Source of the DNA: CAVPXC01 sp963709505
GTDB lineage: Bacteria > Chloroflexota > Anaerolineae > JAAEKA01
Length of the DNA: 64,000 nt
NCBI GenBank assembly: GCA_963709505.1
Contig: CAVPXC010000012.1
Coordinates: 186,001 to 250,000, forward strand
Direction of reading: 5' to 3'
The notes below the pieces were generated by a model. That model searched no databases. It was given only the letters and a program-made list of their open reading frames with translations, and was not told the origin of the DNA. The position numbers and the translations under genes are program-made. How positions within the stretch are numbered: position 1 is the stretch's first letter; each line of letters opens with the position of its first letter. This document shows positions 35,828-46,024 of the stretch, in pieces.

Positions 35828-38464
35828 CTAAGAACTGCGGCGGATTTTAGCGGCGATATCCGTATCAACGCTGATAATCCCCAACGTGATAGATCCATCG
35901 CTTTTTGCGACGACCGTCTCGCTCGAGGTAGATTGTCCCGCGTACGTATCCCACCACTCGACGGTGTAGCTTGCCCCCGGCTGGAACCCCAGCATGGTGA
36001 GGTTGGCGTACACAGGAAGGACGAACACACCATTCACTGCGTTTCGCCACGTATGGTTCTTGTTCTGGATCCAGAGGTGCGCCCTGCCGTTGGCCAGATC
36101 CTTCTGACCCCAGGCACGCAGCCGTTCGTCCGAGATCGTGGCTGCCAAATCTTCATAATGGCCGTTGCTGAGAGGAATGTCCTTCATGAAATCAGAAAAG
36201 GCCTTGTAGACATTCAAGTGGTCGTAGATGCCTGATCTGACTACATGCCCATGATCCCCGGCCCACCAAGTCGAATAAAGCTCATATAGGGCGCCGCTGT
36301 CGATGGTGGACCAAACATAGTTATGGGCCCAAACACCTTGGATATCCTGGTCAATCCCGAGGCAATCTCGGCACATGCTATCGATCGGGTCCATGCCGGC
36401 CTCCCCTCGAACAACCGGAAAGTCTAAGTCCCACCCCCGCAGATCGGTGCTATGCCAGACGTGGTAATACGCACTGTCACCCTCCATGATCAGCCGATCG
36501 TCCTGCGGGGCACTACTCGAGCTGATATAGGCGTGCAAATCGGCGTAGTCCACGTTTGGATAATTGGGGAGCCCCAAAAACCCGGTTCTGTGCTGGCTGC
36601 GTAACCGGGAAAGCTGTGCCAAAAGGAGGTAGTGACGAGATGCCGGTTCGGATGGTCGAAGGTGCAGACGGCTCCAGCGTCGCTGCTAACAGGCACGCCA
36701 AATACACGGCAACGCATGAACTTGCCGAACTCGTCGGCCATTTCGTAGTGTCTGGTGAGGAACGGATCGCCTTCGTTGGTCAGCTCCCATGAGTGGATGC
36801 TTGGAGAATAACCCCACCGGGCCTGTAAGTAGCGCCACCAGGCCTGCTGAAGCCAACGCGTCTTGTTCACCTCCCGACCAAGTCCGTAGAACCCATCTTC
36901 GTTGTCAGGCTCTCCAGCGATCACCCACGTGCCATCGTCGTCCAGCTTTCTGAAGATTTCATCATTCTTGTCCATGACCGCAAGCTTAAGAACCATGCCG
37001 TACTTTTCCGCTACCTCTACTACTTTGTCCAGCGCATAGGCCGATTGCTCGGAGATGTACGATCCGTATTCCATCGACGGCTCGGCGATGATTTCCGGTC
37101 CATACCGGCCGCCGCCGAGATCCTCTCGCAGCGAAATCGACGCGACGTAGGCGCTCCCGCTCTTCACGTTTTCAAGTCCCAGGTAGATCCGAGGCAAGAA
37201 GTTGTTATCGCCGGAATACCACGTTCCGTTGATCGTACCCCAATCCGATGTGTCGCCGCCGTGGCTTGTTGTCACTTGACCCACTTGGGGTTCGTGACAG
37301 TTGGAAGACCAGGAAGGGCCGATCTTTCCGACCAGTCCGTACTCGGGATGTTTGCGGTCCCTTGGCCCTTTAATCCGCTCGCCCCAGTAGGTGATCTCCA
37401 CCTTGTAGGTTGTGTTCGGTTTGACTGCTTCCGGATCATCCCAGAACTGAAAGCGACAGGCATCAAACCAACCGGTATCCCCATCACGCTCGTAGTCGAG
37501 GTGTAACGTGAGCACATCACGGTCGCGTACCGGGTCGTGGAACGGCAGGAGTCCTGTTCTCGGCAGATTTCCGTCGTAGATATTTCTGGCGCCCATCCAT
37601 TCCAGCCCCGCCGAGCCGTAGATCCCGCTGATCGTACTGCGCAGAAAGCTGATGTCGTTTGCCTGCAAGTCGGAATAGAGAGATTCGTTCCCTTTGACCG
37701 GATCGTCGAGATGCACGTCGACATTCAGTCCTGGGGAAGAAAAGACGCTGCCGTCGTCGAATTCAAAATAGCGCGAAATCGGCTTCGCTTACTCGTATGA
37801 GCCCTTTAGACGTCGAAGGAACCACATCCAAAGAGTGGGACTTCGATTCTGTGGTTCCACCCGCATCACGCGCTACCAGCTTGTATTCCCAGGTCCCTGG
37901 CTGGTTAGGCGCAAAACGAACTTTCCACGAAAACTGATCGGTTGGGTAGAACCACTCGCGGTCTGTCCCATTCTGGTTTGGCTTGACGGCCTCTTCGAAA
38001 TGCTGGTAGAAGAACGCAGGCTGCTGATAGACGGTGCGCCATCCATCAGGTGTGAACTGCGCATCAACACTGATGCCGTTGTACTTTGAATACCGCTCAG
38101 GATCGATGCCGGCAGGTGGATTCGGATCGTAGGGCAACTGGAAGTTGCCCGCAAGCGTGTTCTCGACATCAAACGTGATCTCGAACTTGCTGTACTGCGG
38201 GATCGGGTCCCCCGGAGGGTCGCCGCGGTTGTCGGAGATATTCGTGATTCTTGGCCCGCCAGGTTGGACCGCATTGAGCGAATTCGAGCCTGTCGAACTC
38301 GAACCAGGGATCATTGATGGGAGTGAACTTGAGACTACCCGCTCGGACTCAGACGGTGCGATCTTCGCCAGGTCCGTGGCCTCCGTAGACCGGCACGCAC
38401 ACAAGAAAAGCAACATGACGGAGGCCAGAAAAAGGTCGAACAGAACTCTCTTAGCCTTCTGCAT
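35828..38464 (-). CDS. DUF5060 glycosidase-like lipoprotein, copy A, two frameshifts
   Basis: A secreted protein of about 878 residues. The start is the ATG at 38464 and gives a lipoprotein signal (LFLASVMLLFLCAC). A DUF5060 beta-sandwich (YSKFEITFDVENTLAGNFQLPYDP, TPDGWRTVYQQPAFF, GTWEYKLVARD) is followed by a carbohydrate-binding-like region and a TIM-barrel-like glycosidase domain. HSWELTNEGDPF supplies an Asn-Glu acid/base motif and PVVRGEAGMD a candidate nucleophile Glu, as in clan GH-A enzymes. A C-terminal beta-sandwich completes it. Shifts lie near 37770 and 36580. It is a close paralogue of the adjacent gene 38674-41364; substrate unknown. Confidence 0.8.
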
Positions 38465-38673
38465 GGAGGTATTTCTGATGAGCAAAGTAGACATCCAGTG
38501 TCTCGATTGTCGGTGCGACGTTGCAAAAACTGGACTGGCGGCGACAGGATATAGTATAGCACGACTTGACGAGAATTGAGAAGTTGTGACCGTCTTCGTG
38601 TCATCGCCATCCCAATCAAGATTAGCGTCCCGCCCCGGCTTCACATTCCAACCAAGAGGAGGTAGTTTGGCTA

Positions 38674-41364
38674 CTAGCCACTCGAGCCGCGCGAGATCTT
38701 TGCAGCGACGTCCGTTTCGAGACCGACGATCTCTAACTTTAGCGATCCGTCAGATTGAGAGAGCAGCGTCTCGGTCGAAGCGGGCTGCCCCGTGTTCGTG
38801 TCCCACCACTTGACAATATAGGTTGCCCCTGGCCGAAACCCGGGTAAGGTGACGCTACCAGATGTCGCAGGAATGGACACGCCATCGACCACGTTTCTCC
38901 AGGTGTGGGCCTTGTTCTGAATCCAAAGGTGAGCCTGGCCGTTGGCCAGGTCCTTCTGTCCCCAGGCGCGCAGCCGGTCGTCAGATACCATGGCGGCCAG
39001 GTCCTCGTAATGGCCATTGCTGAGAGGGATGTCCTTGAGAAAATCAGAAATGGCCTTATAGATGTGCAGATGACTGTAAGCCCCCGGTTTGACGATATGT
39101 CCGTGCTCACCGCCCCACCACCAATCGAGCTCGTAAAGGGCGCCGCTGTGGAGGGTGGACCAAAGATAGTTGTGAGCCCACACCCCTTCAACGTCTTTCT
39201 CGATGCCCAGGCAATCCTGGCACTGGGCATCGTGTTGGTCCATGCCGGCCTCGCCGCGCACGATGGGAAAATCGAACTGCCAGCCCCGAAGATCCTGGCT
39301 GTGCCAGGTGTGGTAGTAGGCAGAGTCATCCTCCATCGCCACCTTCTCCTCGAGCGGTGCGTAGCTGGTGCTGATGTAGGCATGCACGTCCGCGTAGTCA
39401 ACGTTCGGATACTTTGGGCCGCCCCAGAAGCCCTGGTCCGTGCTGGCCGCGTAGCCGGGGAAGCTGTGCCAAAAAGAGGTAGTGACCAGATGGCTGTTCG
39501 GGTGCTCGAACGTGCAGTCGGCGCCGTCGTCAGGACTGACAGGCACGCCGAACACGCGGCAGTGCATAAACTTGCCGAACTCGTCGGCCATCTCCCAATG
39601 CGGAACCAGGAACGGATCGCCTTCGTTGGTCAGCTCCCACGAGTGAATGTTCGGTGAATAGCCCCAACGCGCTTGCAGATAGCGCCACCAGGCCTGCTGC
39701 AGCCAGCGCGTCTTGTTCACTGGCCGGCCGAGGCCATAAAACCCGTCCTCGTTGTCGGGCTCGCCGCCAACAACCCACGTGCCGTCGTCGTCCAGCTTGC
39801 TGTAGATCTCGTCACTCTTGTCCATGACCACTAGCTTGAGGTACAGGCCGTAGGTTTCTGCCAGCTCCACCACTTTGTCCATGGCATAGGCCGATTGCTC
39901 GGGGATGTAAAACTCGTACTCCAGCGACGGCTCGGCAAGGATCTCCGGCCCATACCGGCCGTTGCCCAGATCCTCTCGCAGCGATATTGACTTGATGTAG
40001 GCGCCGCCCTGCGCCACGTTCTCCAGCCCGATGTAGATCCGGGGCAGGAAGTTGTTGTCGCCGGAGGACCAGACGCCCGTGAGCGTGCCCCAGTCCGCGG
40101 TGTTGCCGCCGTAGTTGGTTACGACCTCGCTGGTTCCCGGCTCATAACAGTTGGCAAACCATTGGCCCCCGATCTTGCCCACCAAACCATAGCTGGGGTG
40201 GCTGGGATCTCGCGGACCTTCGATCCGATCTCCCCAATAGGTGATCTCCAGCTTGTAGGCCGTGTTCGGCTTGACCGCTTCCGGGTCGTTCCAAAACTGA
40301 AAGCGACAAGCGTCGAACCAGCCGGCGTCCCCGTCCCGGTCGTAGTCAAGGTAAAGCGCCAGAACATCCCGCTTGCGCACCGGATCGTGGAACGGCAGCA
40401 GCCCCGATCTCGGCAGATAACCGTCGTAGATGTTCCGCCCACCCAGCCACTCCAACCATGCCGAGCCATAGATACCGCTGATCCAGCTGCGCACGAAGTT
40501 GATGTCGTTTTCCCGCAACTCGGAATAGAGGGGTTCATTGCCCGCCACGGGATCATCCAGGCGCGCACCGGCATTGAGCCCCGGTGAGGAGAAGATCTGA
40601 CCGTTGCCAAAATCGAAGTAGCGAGGATCGGCCTCGCTTACCTTGATAAACCCCTTGGACGCCGACGGAACCACGGTAAATGAATAGACGCCGGACTCGG
40701 CTGTGCCGCCGGCATCGAGCGCAACGATCTTGTATTCCCACGTGCCCGGCTGGTTGGGCGAGAAGCGGACCTTCCATGAGTACCCATCCGTTGGATAGAA
40801 CCATTCACGGGCTGTCCCATCCCAGCTGGGCTTGACGTCGTCTTCAAAGGACTGATAGAAGAACGCGGGCTGCTGGTACACCGTGCGCCAACCGTCGGGC
40901 GTGAACTCGCGCGTCGACGCTAATGCCGTTGTGCTTCGAGGTCCCTCGCGGATCGATGCCGGCCGGTGGGTTCGGATCGTAGGGAAGCTGAAAGTTGCCA
41001 GCAACGGAGTTTTCGAACGTCAAACCTGATTTCCAGCTTGCTGTACTGTGGAATCTCGTTGCCTGGATAATCCGACCGATTGTCGACGACATCTGCAAGC
41101 CTCGAGCGCGCCGCCAGGACGGGATGGTGCAACCAAAGCCGAGACTGTCGGATCAACTGCAGGCTGCGGGCCAGTCTGCACAGTCACGGTTGCCAGGTCG
41201 GTGGCAGGAACTGCGGAGTTCAGGGGATGCGGAGGCGCCGGACCTGTCTCGCTGGGAAACAATTCCACCGGTCTCACACTTTGGGTGGACTGGCAGGCGG
41301 TGCTTAGCGTCAGCAACAGGATGGCGGGTAGACAACGCAAGAGTATGGCTCGCGTAGTGTTCAT
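38674..41364 (-). CDS. DUF5060 glycosidase-like lipoprotein, copy B, frameshifted N-terminus
   Basis: About 895 residues; the same architecture and most of the same residues as copy A (ISGIYGSAWLEWLGGRNIYDG, HSWELTNEGDPF, FPIVRGEAGMDQ, EDLAAMVSDDRLRAWGQK). The start is the ATG at 41364 (MNTTRAILLRCLPAILLLTLSTACQ), a lipoprotein signal with a Leu-Ser-Thr-Ala-Cys lipobox. At least three shifts occur between 41110 and 40915 in the linker and first DUF5060 strands; from 40915 to the stop one frame is intact for about 745 residues. The N-terminal linkers of the two copies are unrelated while the catalytic parts are alike, so divergence is concentrated outside the enzyme domain. Confidence 0.82.
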
Positions 41365-41402
41365 TGCTTGTCCAGACAACCCCAACGCTGCATCATCTGA
41401 AC

Positions 41403-41612
41403 TCACTCCACTGCAATCATCACGTTCGATGCTTTGATGACCGCGTACACCCCTTTCCCGACCGCCAGGTCCAGGCTTTCAGCGGAACTCTTGGTGATGA
41501 TCGAGACGATCTCACTGCCGCCGGGCAGCTCGACCACGATTTCGGAGTTGACGGCACCGTGATGGATGCTCTTGACGGTGCCCTTCAGGACATTACGTGC
41601 ACTGATTCTCAT
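41403..41612 (-). CDS. Molbindin/TOBE-domain protein
   Basis: A single Mop (TOBE) domain of 69 residues: ISARNVLKGTVKSIHHGAVNSEIVVELPGG and TKSSAESLDLAVGKGVYAVIKASNVMIAVE. Such molbindins bind molybdate or tungstate and store or sort it; they oligomerise to form the sites. No molybdenum transport or cofactor gene is near. It lies between a lipoprotein gene (39 bases away) and HicB, on the same strand. Confidence 0.9.
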   Translation of the reverse strand: MRISARNVLKGTVKSIHHGAVNSEIVVELPGGSEIVSIITKSSAESLDLAVGKGVYAVIKASNVMIAVE

Positions 41613-41699
41613 GATTTAGCTTCTCCTGGTGATAAGTTTGCTTCGTCTGAATGCCTTCAAAGGGTGTGTTCATGGGTGACCCACAGCCATCGCAAGCGA

Positions 41700-41924
41700 T
41701 CATGCCACCAAAGCCTGGTAGATTACCGGACGATACTTGGGACTGGGGATCCGTTTTCCTTCGGCATGGGCTGCCTCTAGCCAAGCCGCCTTGGCGATCT
41801 CCACTTCTGCGAGGGCTTCGGCAGGTGTTTTGCCGAACGCAGAACATGCATCTAGATCAGGAATGTCGGCGATGTAGCCTCCATCTTCGGCGCTGTAGAA
41901 GATATTAATGTGATAGTCCTGCAT
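41700..41924 (-). CDS. hicB: HicB-type antitoxin
   Basis: A 74-residue protein with the HicB partial RNase H fold: YHINIFYSAEDGGYIADIPDLDACSAFGKTPAEALAEVEIAKAAWLEAAHAEGK and a closing PSPKYRP. The C-terminal DNA-binding domain found in longer HicB proteins is missing, so autoregulation may need a partner. It starts three bases after the HicA stop, the usual toxin-first order. Confidence 0.9.
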   Translation of the reverse strand: MQDYHINIFYSAEDGGYIADIPDLDACSAFGKTPAEALAEVEIAKAAWLEAAHAEGKRIPSPKYRPVIYQALVA

Positions 41925-41927
41925 TAT

Positions 41928-42179
41928 TTATTCCTCCGGTAGCTTTAGGTCATATCGTTCCACGAGTTTCAGGAACTGCCGAATCTGGTATGGCTTCGCC
42001 CGTCCGCTCACATCTTGCAAGTTGACCAACTCGGGGACGTCCGGGTGGGAAAAGATGTGGTGGCTTCCACTGACACGAGAAAGGTGAAAGCCAAAGGCGA
42101 CGACAAGCGTCACCATGTCAGAAAACCTGACGTTATGCTGGCCGGCCAAGATCTTCTTCAGAAGTTTTCGCTTGCTCAT
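41928..42179 (-). CDS. hicA: HicA-type mRNA interferase toxin
   Basis: An 83-residue protein; the start is the ATG at 42179 (MSKRKLLKKILAG) with GGAAGG upstream. The dsRBD-like core VVAFGFHLSRVSGSHHIFSHPD contains the catalytic His in GSHHIF, and DVSGRAKPYQIRQFLKLVERY closes the fold. HicA cleaves mRNA when free from HicB. The pair is driven by a promoter at 42214-42241. Confidence 0.88.
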   Translation of the reverse strand: MSKRKLLKKILAGQHNVRFSDMVTLVVAFGFHLSRVSGSHHIFSHPDVPELVNLQDVSGRAKPYQIRQFLKLVERYDLKLPEE

Positions 42180-42213
42180 CCAGTACCTTCCAGGCTGGAC
42201 TAACTTGGACTTC

Positions 42214-42241
42214 AGTATACCACAAACAAACCTACATGCAA
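42214..42241 (-). promoter_or_regulatory. Promoter of hicAB
   Basis: On the minus strand TTGCAT and TATACT are separated by 16 bases, 35 bases before the hicA start. It is back to back with the promoter at 42280. Confidence 0.65.
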
Positions 42242-42279
42242 GGAGATTGCGCCAATCACAGCAATTGCAGACTTGTCGC

Positions 42280-42307
42280 TTGCGAACACAAGAATGGAGG
42301 GTATAAT
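42280..42307 (+). promoter_or_regulatory. Promoter of the orphan antitoxin-like gene
   Basis: TTGCGA and TATAAT are separated by 16 bases, 79 bases before the GTG start at 42386. Confidence 0.6.
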
Positions 42308-42385
42308 GTAGATGGCGATGTAGAAACTTACATTTGTGGTATGAGGTGTGAGATTTCGCATGTGACGACGCTTGGAGGTTGCGCA

Positions 42386-42616
42386 GTGAAGGTGATCCAG
42401 ATGACCGTCCATGATGACTTTTCATCCGAAGCAGACGCCCCTGTAGACGACCCCGGAACAAGCCAGACCGCTTCTAACTGCGAGGCGCTTTCGGCGGCAC
42501 TCAGGAGGGCTAGACTGCGTCAGATGGAGCGACAACACGCCGCCGGCTATGCCAGGCGTCCTGCACAGCCAGGCGAATTTGACGTGTGGGGGGATGAACA
42601 AGTGCCATCCGCTTGA
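42386..42616 (+). CDS. RHH-type antitoxin-like protein
   Basis: A 76-residue protein read from GTG 42386, with GGAGG at 42374-42378. The N-terminus VKVIQMTVHDDF is a ribbon-helix-helix-type strand, followed by a damaged linker, a helix EALSAALRRARLRQMERQHAAGY and the acidic tail QPGEFDVWGDEQ that is typical of VapB/RelB-like antitoxins and wraps the toxin. No toxin gene follows: the next gene is a PLP enzyme 20 bases on. It is therefore an orphan antitoxin, or one whose toxin is elsewhere. Confidence 0.65.
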   Translation: MKVIQMTVHDDFSSEADAPVDDPGTSQTASNCEALSAALRRARLRQMERQHAAGYARRPAQPGEFDVWGDEQVPSA

Positions 42617-42636
42617 TCTGCAGTACGAGACCAAAC

Positions 42637-44091
42637 ATGCCACCCACCCGTACCAAGCTTCCAGCCCATGGCCTGTCGAAAGATACCGTCTTTTCCGAAA
42701 TGCAAACCGCGCGTTACCACGACGTGCAGTGGCGCAACGGCCAGGTCTTTAGCCTGGTCTTCAGCGCCGGCGACGAGGCGAACGATATCGCGAAGACGGC
42801 CTATACGACCTTTTTCTCCGAAAACGGGCTGAACCCCACGGCCTTTCCTAGCCTGCGCAAGTTCGAAACCGAGGTCGTCGCCATGGTCGCGAGTCTCGTG
42901 GGCGGCGACGCCACGACCGCCGGTAACATGACCACCGGCGGCACCGAGAGCCTGTTAATGGCTGTGCTGGACGCGCGCGAGTGGAGCAGGGTTCATAAGC
43001 CCCAGACGCGAGTACCGGAGGTCGTGCTGCCCACCACGGCCCACCCCGCCTTCGACAAGGCCGCGCACTACTTCGGCCTGAAGCTCGTTCGCATCCCCGT
43101 GCGCGGCGATTTTCGCGCCGATGTGGACGCGATGCGCAGGGCTATCACCTCCGACACGGTGCTGGTGGTCGGCTCGGCGCCGTCCTACCCGCACGGGGTC
43201 GTAGATCCAATCGCCAAATTGGCAAAATTGGGCCAAGAGCGCGAAGTTTTATGTCACGTTGATGCCTGCGTTGGCGGGATGATGCTGCCCTTTGTGCGCA
43301 AACTCGGGTATTCTGTTCCCGACTGGGACTTTCGTGTGCCCGGTGTGACCTCGATCTCGGTCGATCTGCACAAGTATGGCTATGCCGCCAAGGGCGCGTC
43401 CGTGATTCTGTATCGCGACAGAGCGCTGCGCCGCCACCAACTCTTCGCCAGCACCGACTGGCCCGGCGGTATCTACGCCTCCCCCACTATGACAGGCACC
43501 CGTCCTGGCGGCGCGATCGCCGCAGCGTGGGCAGTCTTGAATTTCTTGGGCGAGGAGGGCTACCTGCGCATCGCCGATACCGTGATGCGAACTGCCATTC
43601 GGCTACGAGACGGCATCAACGCCCTCGATGGGCTGCGGGTGGTCAGCACACCAGAAATGAGCGTGATGGCTATCGCCTCGGACAAGGTCAACATCTACGA
43701 GATCGGGGATGAGATGAGTGTGCGTGGCTGGCACCTCGATCGCCAGCAGTTCCCCCCGACCTTGCACCTGACCGTCAACTACGCCCACGCCGGTGTAGCC
43801 GACCGCTTCCTCTCGGACCTGGCGCAATCGCTGATCGTGGCGCGCAGGCCGAGCATACGCAGGACCACCAACACACTGGCGCTCAAGGCTGCGCAATCGG
43901 CGGCCAAGGCGTTGCCGGGGGGCCTGCTCAGCCGGCTGACGGCCAGCGCATCCGCGCTATTTGGTGGTGAGGACGGCCTTCCTGAGCGCTCGGCCGCCAT
44001 GTATGGCGTGATGGGTACCCTGCCAAACCGCGGCGACCTGCACGAGCTGGTGCTGGACCTGCTCGAGGGTTTCACCGAGGCGCAGAAATGA
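42637..44091 (+). CDS. PLP-dependent group II decarboxylase / sphingosine-phosphate lyase-like
   Basis: A 484-residue fold-type I PLP enzyme. The PLP lysine lies in SISVDLHKYGYAAKGASVILYRD, preceded by HVDACVGGMMLPF (Asp binding the ring nitrogen); FPSLRKFETEVVAMVASLVGG and NMTTGGTESLLMAV are the family's other marks, with TAHPAFDKAAHYFG containing the stacking His. This pattern is that of sphinganine-1-phosphate aldolase-like enzymes rather than of glutamate decarboxylase, but the substrate cannot be set from the sequence. Start at ATG 42637 (MPPTRTKLPAHGLSKD). Monocistronic or following the antitoxin gene. Confidence 0.88.
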   Translation: MPPTRTKLPAHGLSKDTVFSEMQTARYHDVQWRNGQVFSLVFSAGDEANDIAKTAYTTFFSENGLNPTAFPSLRKFETEVVAMVASLVGGDATTAGNMTTGGTESLLMAVLDAREWSRVHKPQTRVPEVVLPTTAHPAFDKAAHYFGLKLVRIPVRGDFRADVDAMRRAITSDTVLVVGSAPSYPHGVVDPIAKLAKLGQEREVLCHVDACVGGMMLPFVRKLGYSVPDWDFRVPGVTSISVDLHKYGYAAKGASVILYRDRALRRHQLFASTDWPGGIYASPTMTGTRPGGAIAAAWAVLNFLGEEGYLRIADTVMRTAIRLRDGINALDGLRVVSTPEMSVMAIASDKVNIYEIGDEMSVRGWHLDRQQFPPTLHLTVNYAHAGVADRFLSDLAQSLIVARRPSIRRTTNTLALKAAQSAAKALPGGLLSRLTASASALFGGEDGLPERSAAMYGVMGTLPNRGDLHELVLDLLEGFTEAQK

Positions 44092-44130
44092 TGGCCGCGA
44101 TATGGGCCACCACGCCTCCGATCCGCGGTT

Positions 44131-44856
44131 CTACCGCCGCCGGTTCGCAATGCTGAGATAGTAGAGCAGCTGCAGGATCGCCGTGACCGCCGCGGCGACG
44201 TAGGTGGTGGCGGCGGCCGTCAACACGGCGCGCGAGCCCTTCATGTCCTCGGCGGTGACCGCGATCCCCGAAGTGCTCAGTAGTCTCAGTCCGCGCCGGC
44301 TGGCATCGATCTCCACTGGCAGCGTGATAATCGTAAACAGCACCATGATGCCGAAGACGAAGATGCCAAGATAAAACAGTCCGGTCAGATTGAAGATCGC
44401 GCCCAACAAGATCAAGCCGTAGGAGAGCATAGGGCTGAAGCGTATAGCCGGCACCAGGAAGTTTCGCATTGCGATGAGCGGTGACTTGGTAGCGTGCTGC
44501 TGTGCGTGTCCCAGTTCGTGCGCTACAATGGCCATGGACGCGACCGACGCCTGGGTGGCTACGCCCTGCGACAAGCCCACAACGTGGTTGCGCGGATCGT
44601 AGTGGTCGGTTAGGCTACCGGCGATTCCCTGGAACTGCACACTGGTGCCGTAAGCCAACTGATAGGTGACGCCCAAATCGGTATCGCGCAGCAACTCCTG
44701 TCCGACCTGCTGGCCCGTTAAGCCGCGGCTGTTACGTACGCCACTCCACTTCTTGTACGAGGACTTGATGTACATCTGCGCGCCCAGCGAGATGATCATC
44801 GTAACGAAAAAAACCAACATATAGGTGGGGCTAAAAAACATAGGGCCTAGATACAT
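44131..44856 (-). CDS. Membrane zinc metallopeptidase (YugP type)
   Basis: A 241-residue protein with a transmembrane helix at each end and two in the middle. The active site is HELGHAQQH (about residues 112-120), the HExxH form with the third ligand further on. VGLSQGVATQASVASMAIVAHELGH and VLLFTIITLPVEIDASRRGL are family sequence. These are uncharacterised membrane proteases of the neutral zinc peptidase group. Convergent with the PLP gene and separated by 39 bases. Confidence 0.9.
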   Translation of the reverse strand: MYLGPMFFSPTYMLVFFVTMIISLGAQMYIKSSYKKWSGVRNSRGLTGQQVGQELLRDTDLGVTYQLAYGTSVQFQGIAGSLTDHYDPRNHVVGLSQGVATQASVASMAIVAHELGHAQQHATKSPLIAMRNFLVPAIRFSPMLSYGLILLGAIFNLTGLFYLGIFVFGIMVLFTIITLPVEIDASRRGLRLLSTSGIAVTAEDMKGSRAVLTAAATTYVAAAVTAILQLLYYLSIANRRR

Positions 44857-44961
44857 AGATCGACTGCCTCCAATCTAGCGAAAGTCCGAACGCACTATTC
44901 TTTATACGCAGTATGACACGTTCGGTTACGATTACGGGTTGCTAGCATCCAATTCTGGCTA

Positions 44962-45795
44962 TCAGGTCAGCTCGCGGCCGCCGGTGACAGGGATCAATTG
45001 GCCGGTGACAAAGCCGGCCTCGTCGGAAGCGAGATAGGCCACCAGGCCCGCCACGTCCTCGGGCAGGCCCAGCCGGCCGACGGGGATGCGAGCGATGCCG
45101 GCCGCTACAACTTCCTTGTGGGGCCGTTGCATGACCGCCGACTCCAGCTGATAGCCCCACTGCTTCATCCCGGTGTCGATATCGCCGGGCAGCACCGCGT
45201 TGACCGTGATGCCAAACTGCGCGACTTCCTGGGCCAGCGACTGGGTGAGCGCGGCTACAGCGGCCTTGCTGGCGGCGTAGGCCGCCATGTACTGCCGGGG
45301 ACGAATCGCCGCCAGCGACGACATATTGATAATGCGGCCACCGCGTCGACCCTTCATGATGACCGGCAATACAGCTTTTGTTACCAGAAACGTGCCCGTG
45401 GCGTTTACTTCCAGCGTGCGTCGCCAGGCCTCATCGGCCATTTGCGCCACGGGCGATGGTCCAAAGATCGCGCCGGCGTTGTTGACCAGGATGTCGATAC
45501 GTCCAAACGCAGGTAGGACCTCTGACAGCATTGCCTGGATCGACATGTTGCTCGTTACGTCAAGCTTAGCCGGCAGGCAGCGCACGCCCAGAGCCGCGAT
45601 GTCTGTGGCAATAGCCTGCAATTCCTCCCATTGGCCGATGGCCGGAGTTGGCAGGCCGTCCGGCGGCGGCGCGCACAGATCGCCGACGACGATGTGTGCG
45701 CCGGCCTGCGCTAGCCGTCTGGCCACCGCTGCGCCGATCCCACCCGCGCGACCGGCGCCGGTGATGAGTGCAACTTTGTCTTGAAGATTGGGCAT
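44962..45795 (-). CDS. Short-chain dehydrogenase/reductase
   Basis: A classical SDR of 277 residues. NAD(P) motif TGAGRAGGIG (residues 13-22), NNAG near 105, Ser-Tyr-Lys in MSSLAAIRPRQYMAAYAASKAA, and LPGDIDTGM, LPEDVAGLVAYLASDEAGFVTGQLIPVTGG at the end. An Asp after the second strand (VVGDLCAP) suggests NAD rather than NADP. The substrate is not predictable; no operon partner. A 40-bp inverted repeat lies upstream. Confidence 0.9.
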   Translation of the reverse strand: MPNLQDKVALITGAGRAGGIGAAVARRLAQAGAHIVVGDLCAPPPDGLPTPAIGQWEELQAIATDIAALGVRCLPAKLDVTSNMSIQAMLSEVLPAFGRIDILVNNAGAIFGPSPVAQMADEAWRRTLEVNATGTFLVTKAVLPVIMKGRRGGRIINMSSLAAIRPRQYMAAYAASKAAVAALTQSLAQEVAQFGITVNAVLPGDIDTGMKQWGYQLESAVMQRPHKEVVAAGIARIPVGRLGLPEDVAGLVAYLASDEAGFVTGQLIPVTGGRELT

Positions 45796-45911
45796 TGTTA
45801 TGTCATTCCTTCGTGCGGGTGACCACTCGATCGATAGGTGATAAGATCGTTGTGCTGAGTATACCAGTCTTGATAAGGACCGTCAAACAGCCCGGTGCCG
45901 GCACAGCCGCC

Positions 45912-46016
45912 GGGGAATATCACAACGAATTAAGAACAACGAATGGCGGAATCTGACTCGGAAGCCGGTCACTCCGTTCCGCCATTCGTTGTTCTTAATT
46001 CGTTGTGATATTCCCC
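45912..46016. repeat. Perfect 40-bp inverted repeat
   Basis: 45912-45951 and 45977-46016 are exact complements over 40 bases (GGGGAATATCACAACGAATT and on), around a 25-base loop. Inside each arm AACGAATTAAGAAC and AACGAATGGCGG share the unit AACGAAT. It separates the SDR start and the MFS stop; both are on the minus strand. Confidence 0.9.
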
Positions 46017-46024
46017 CTTTAGCT

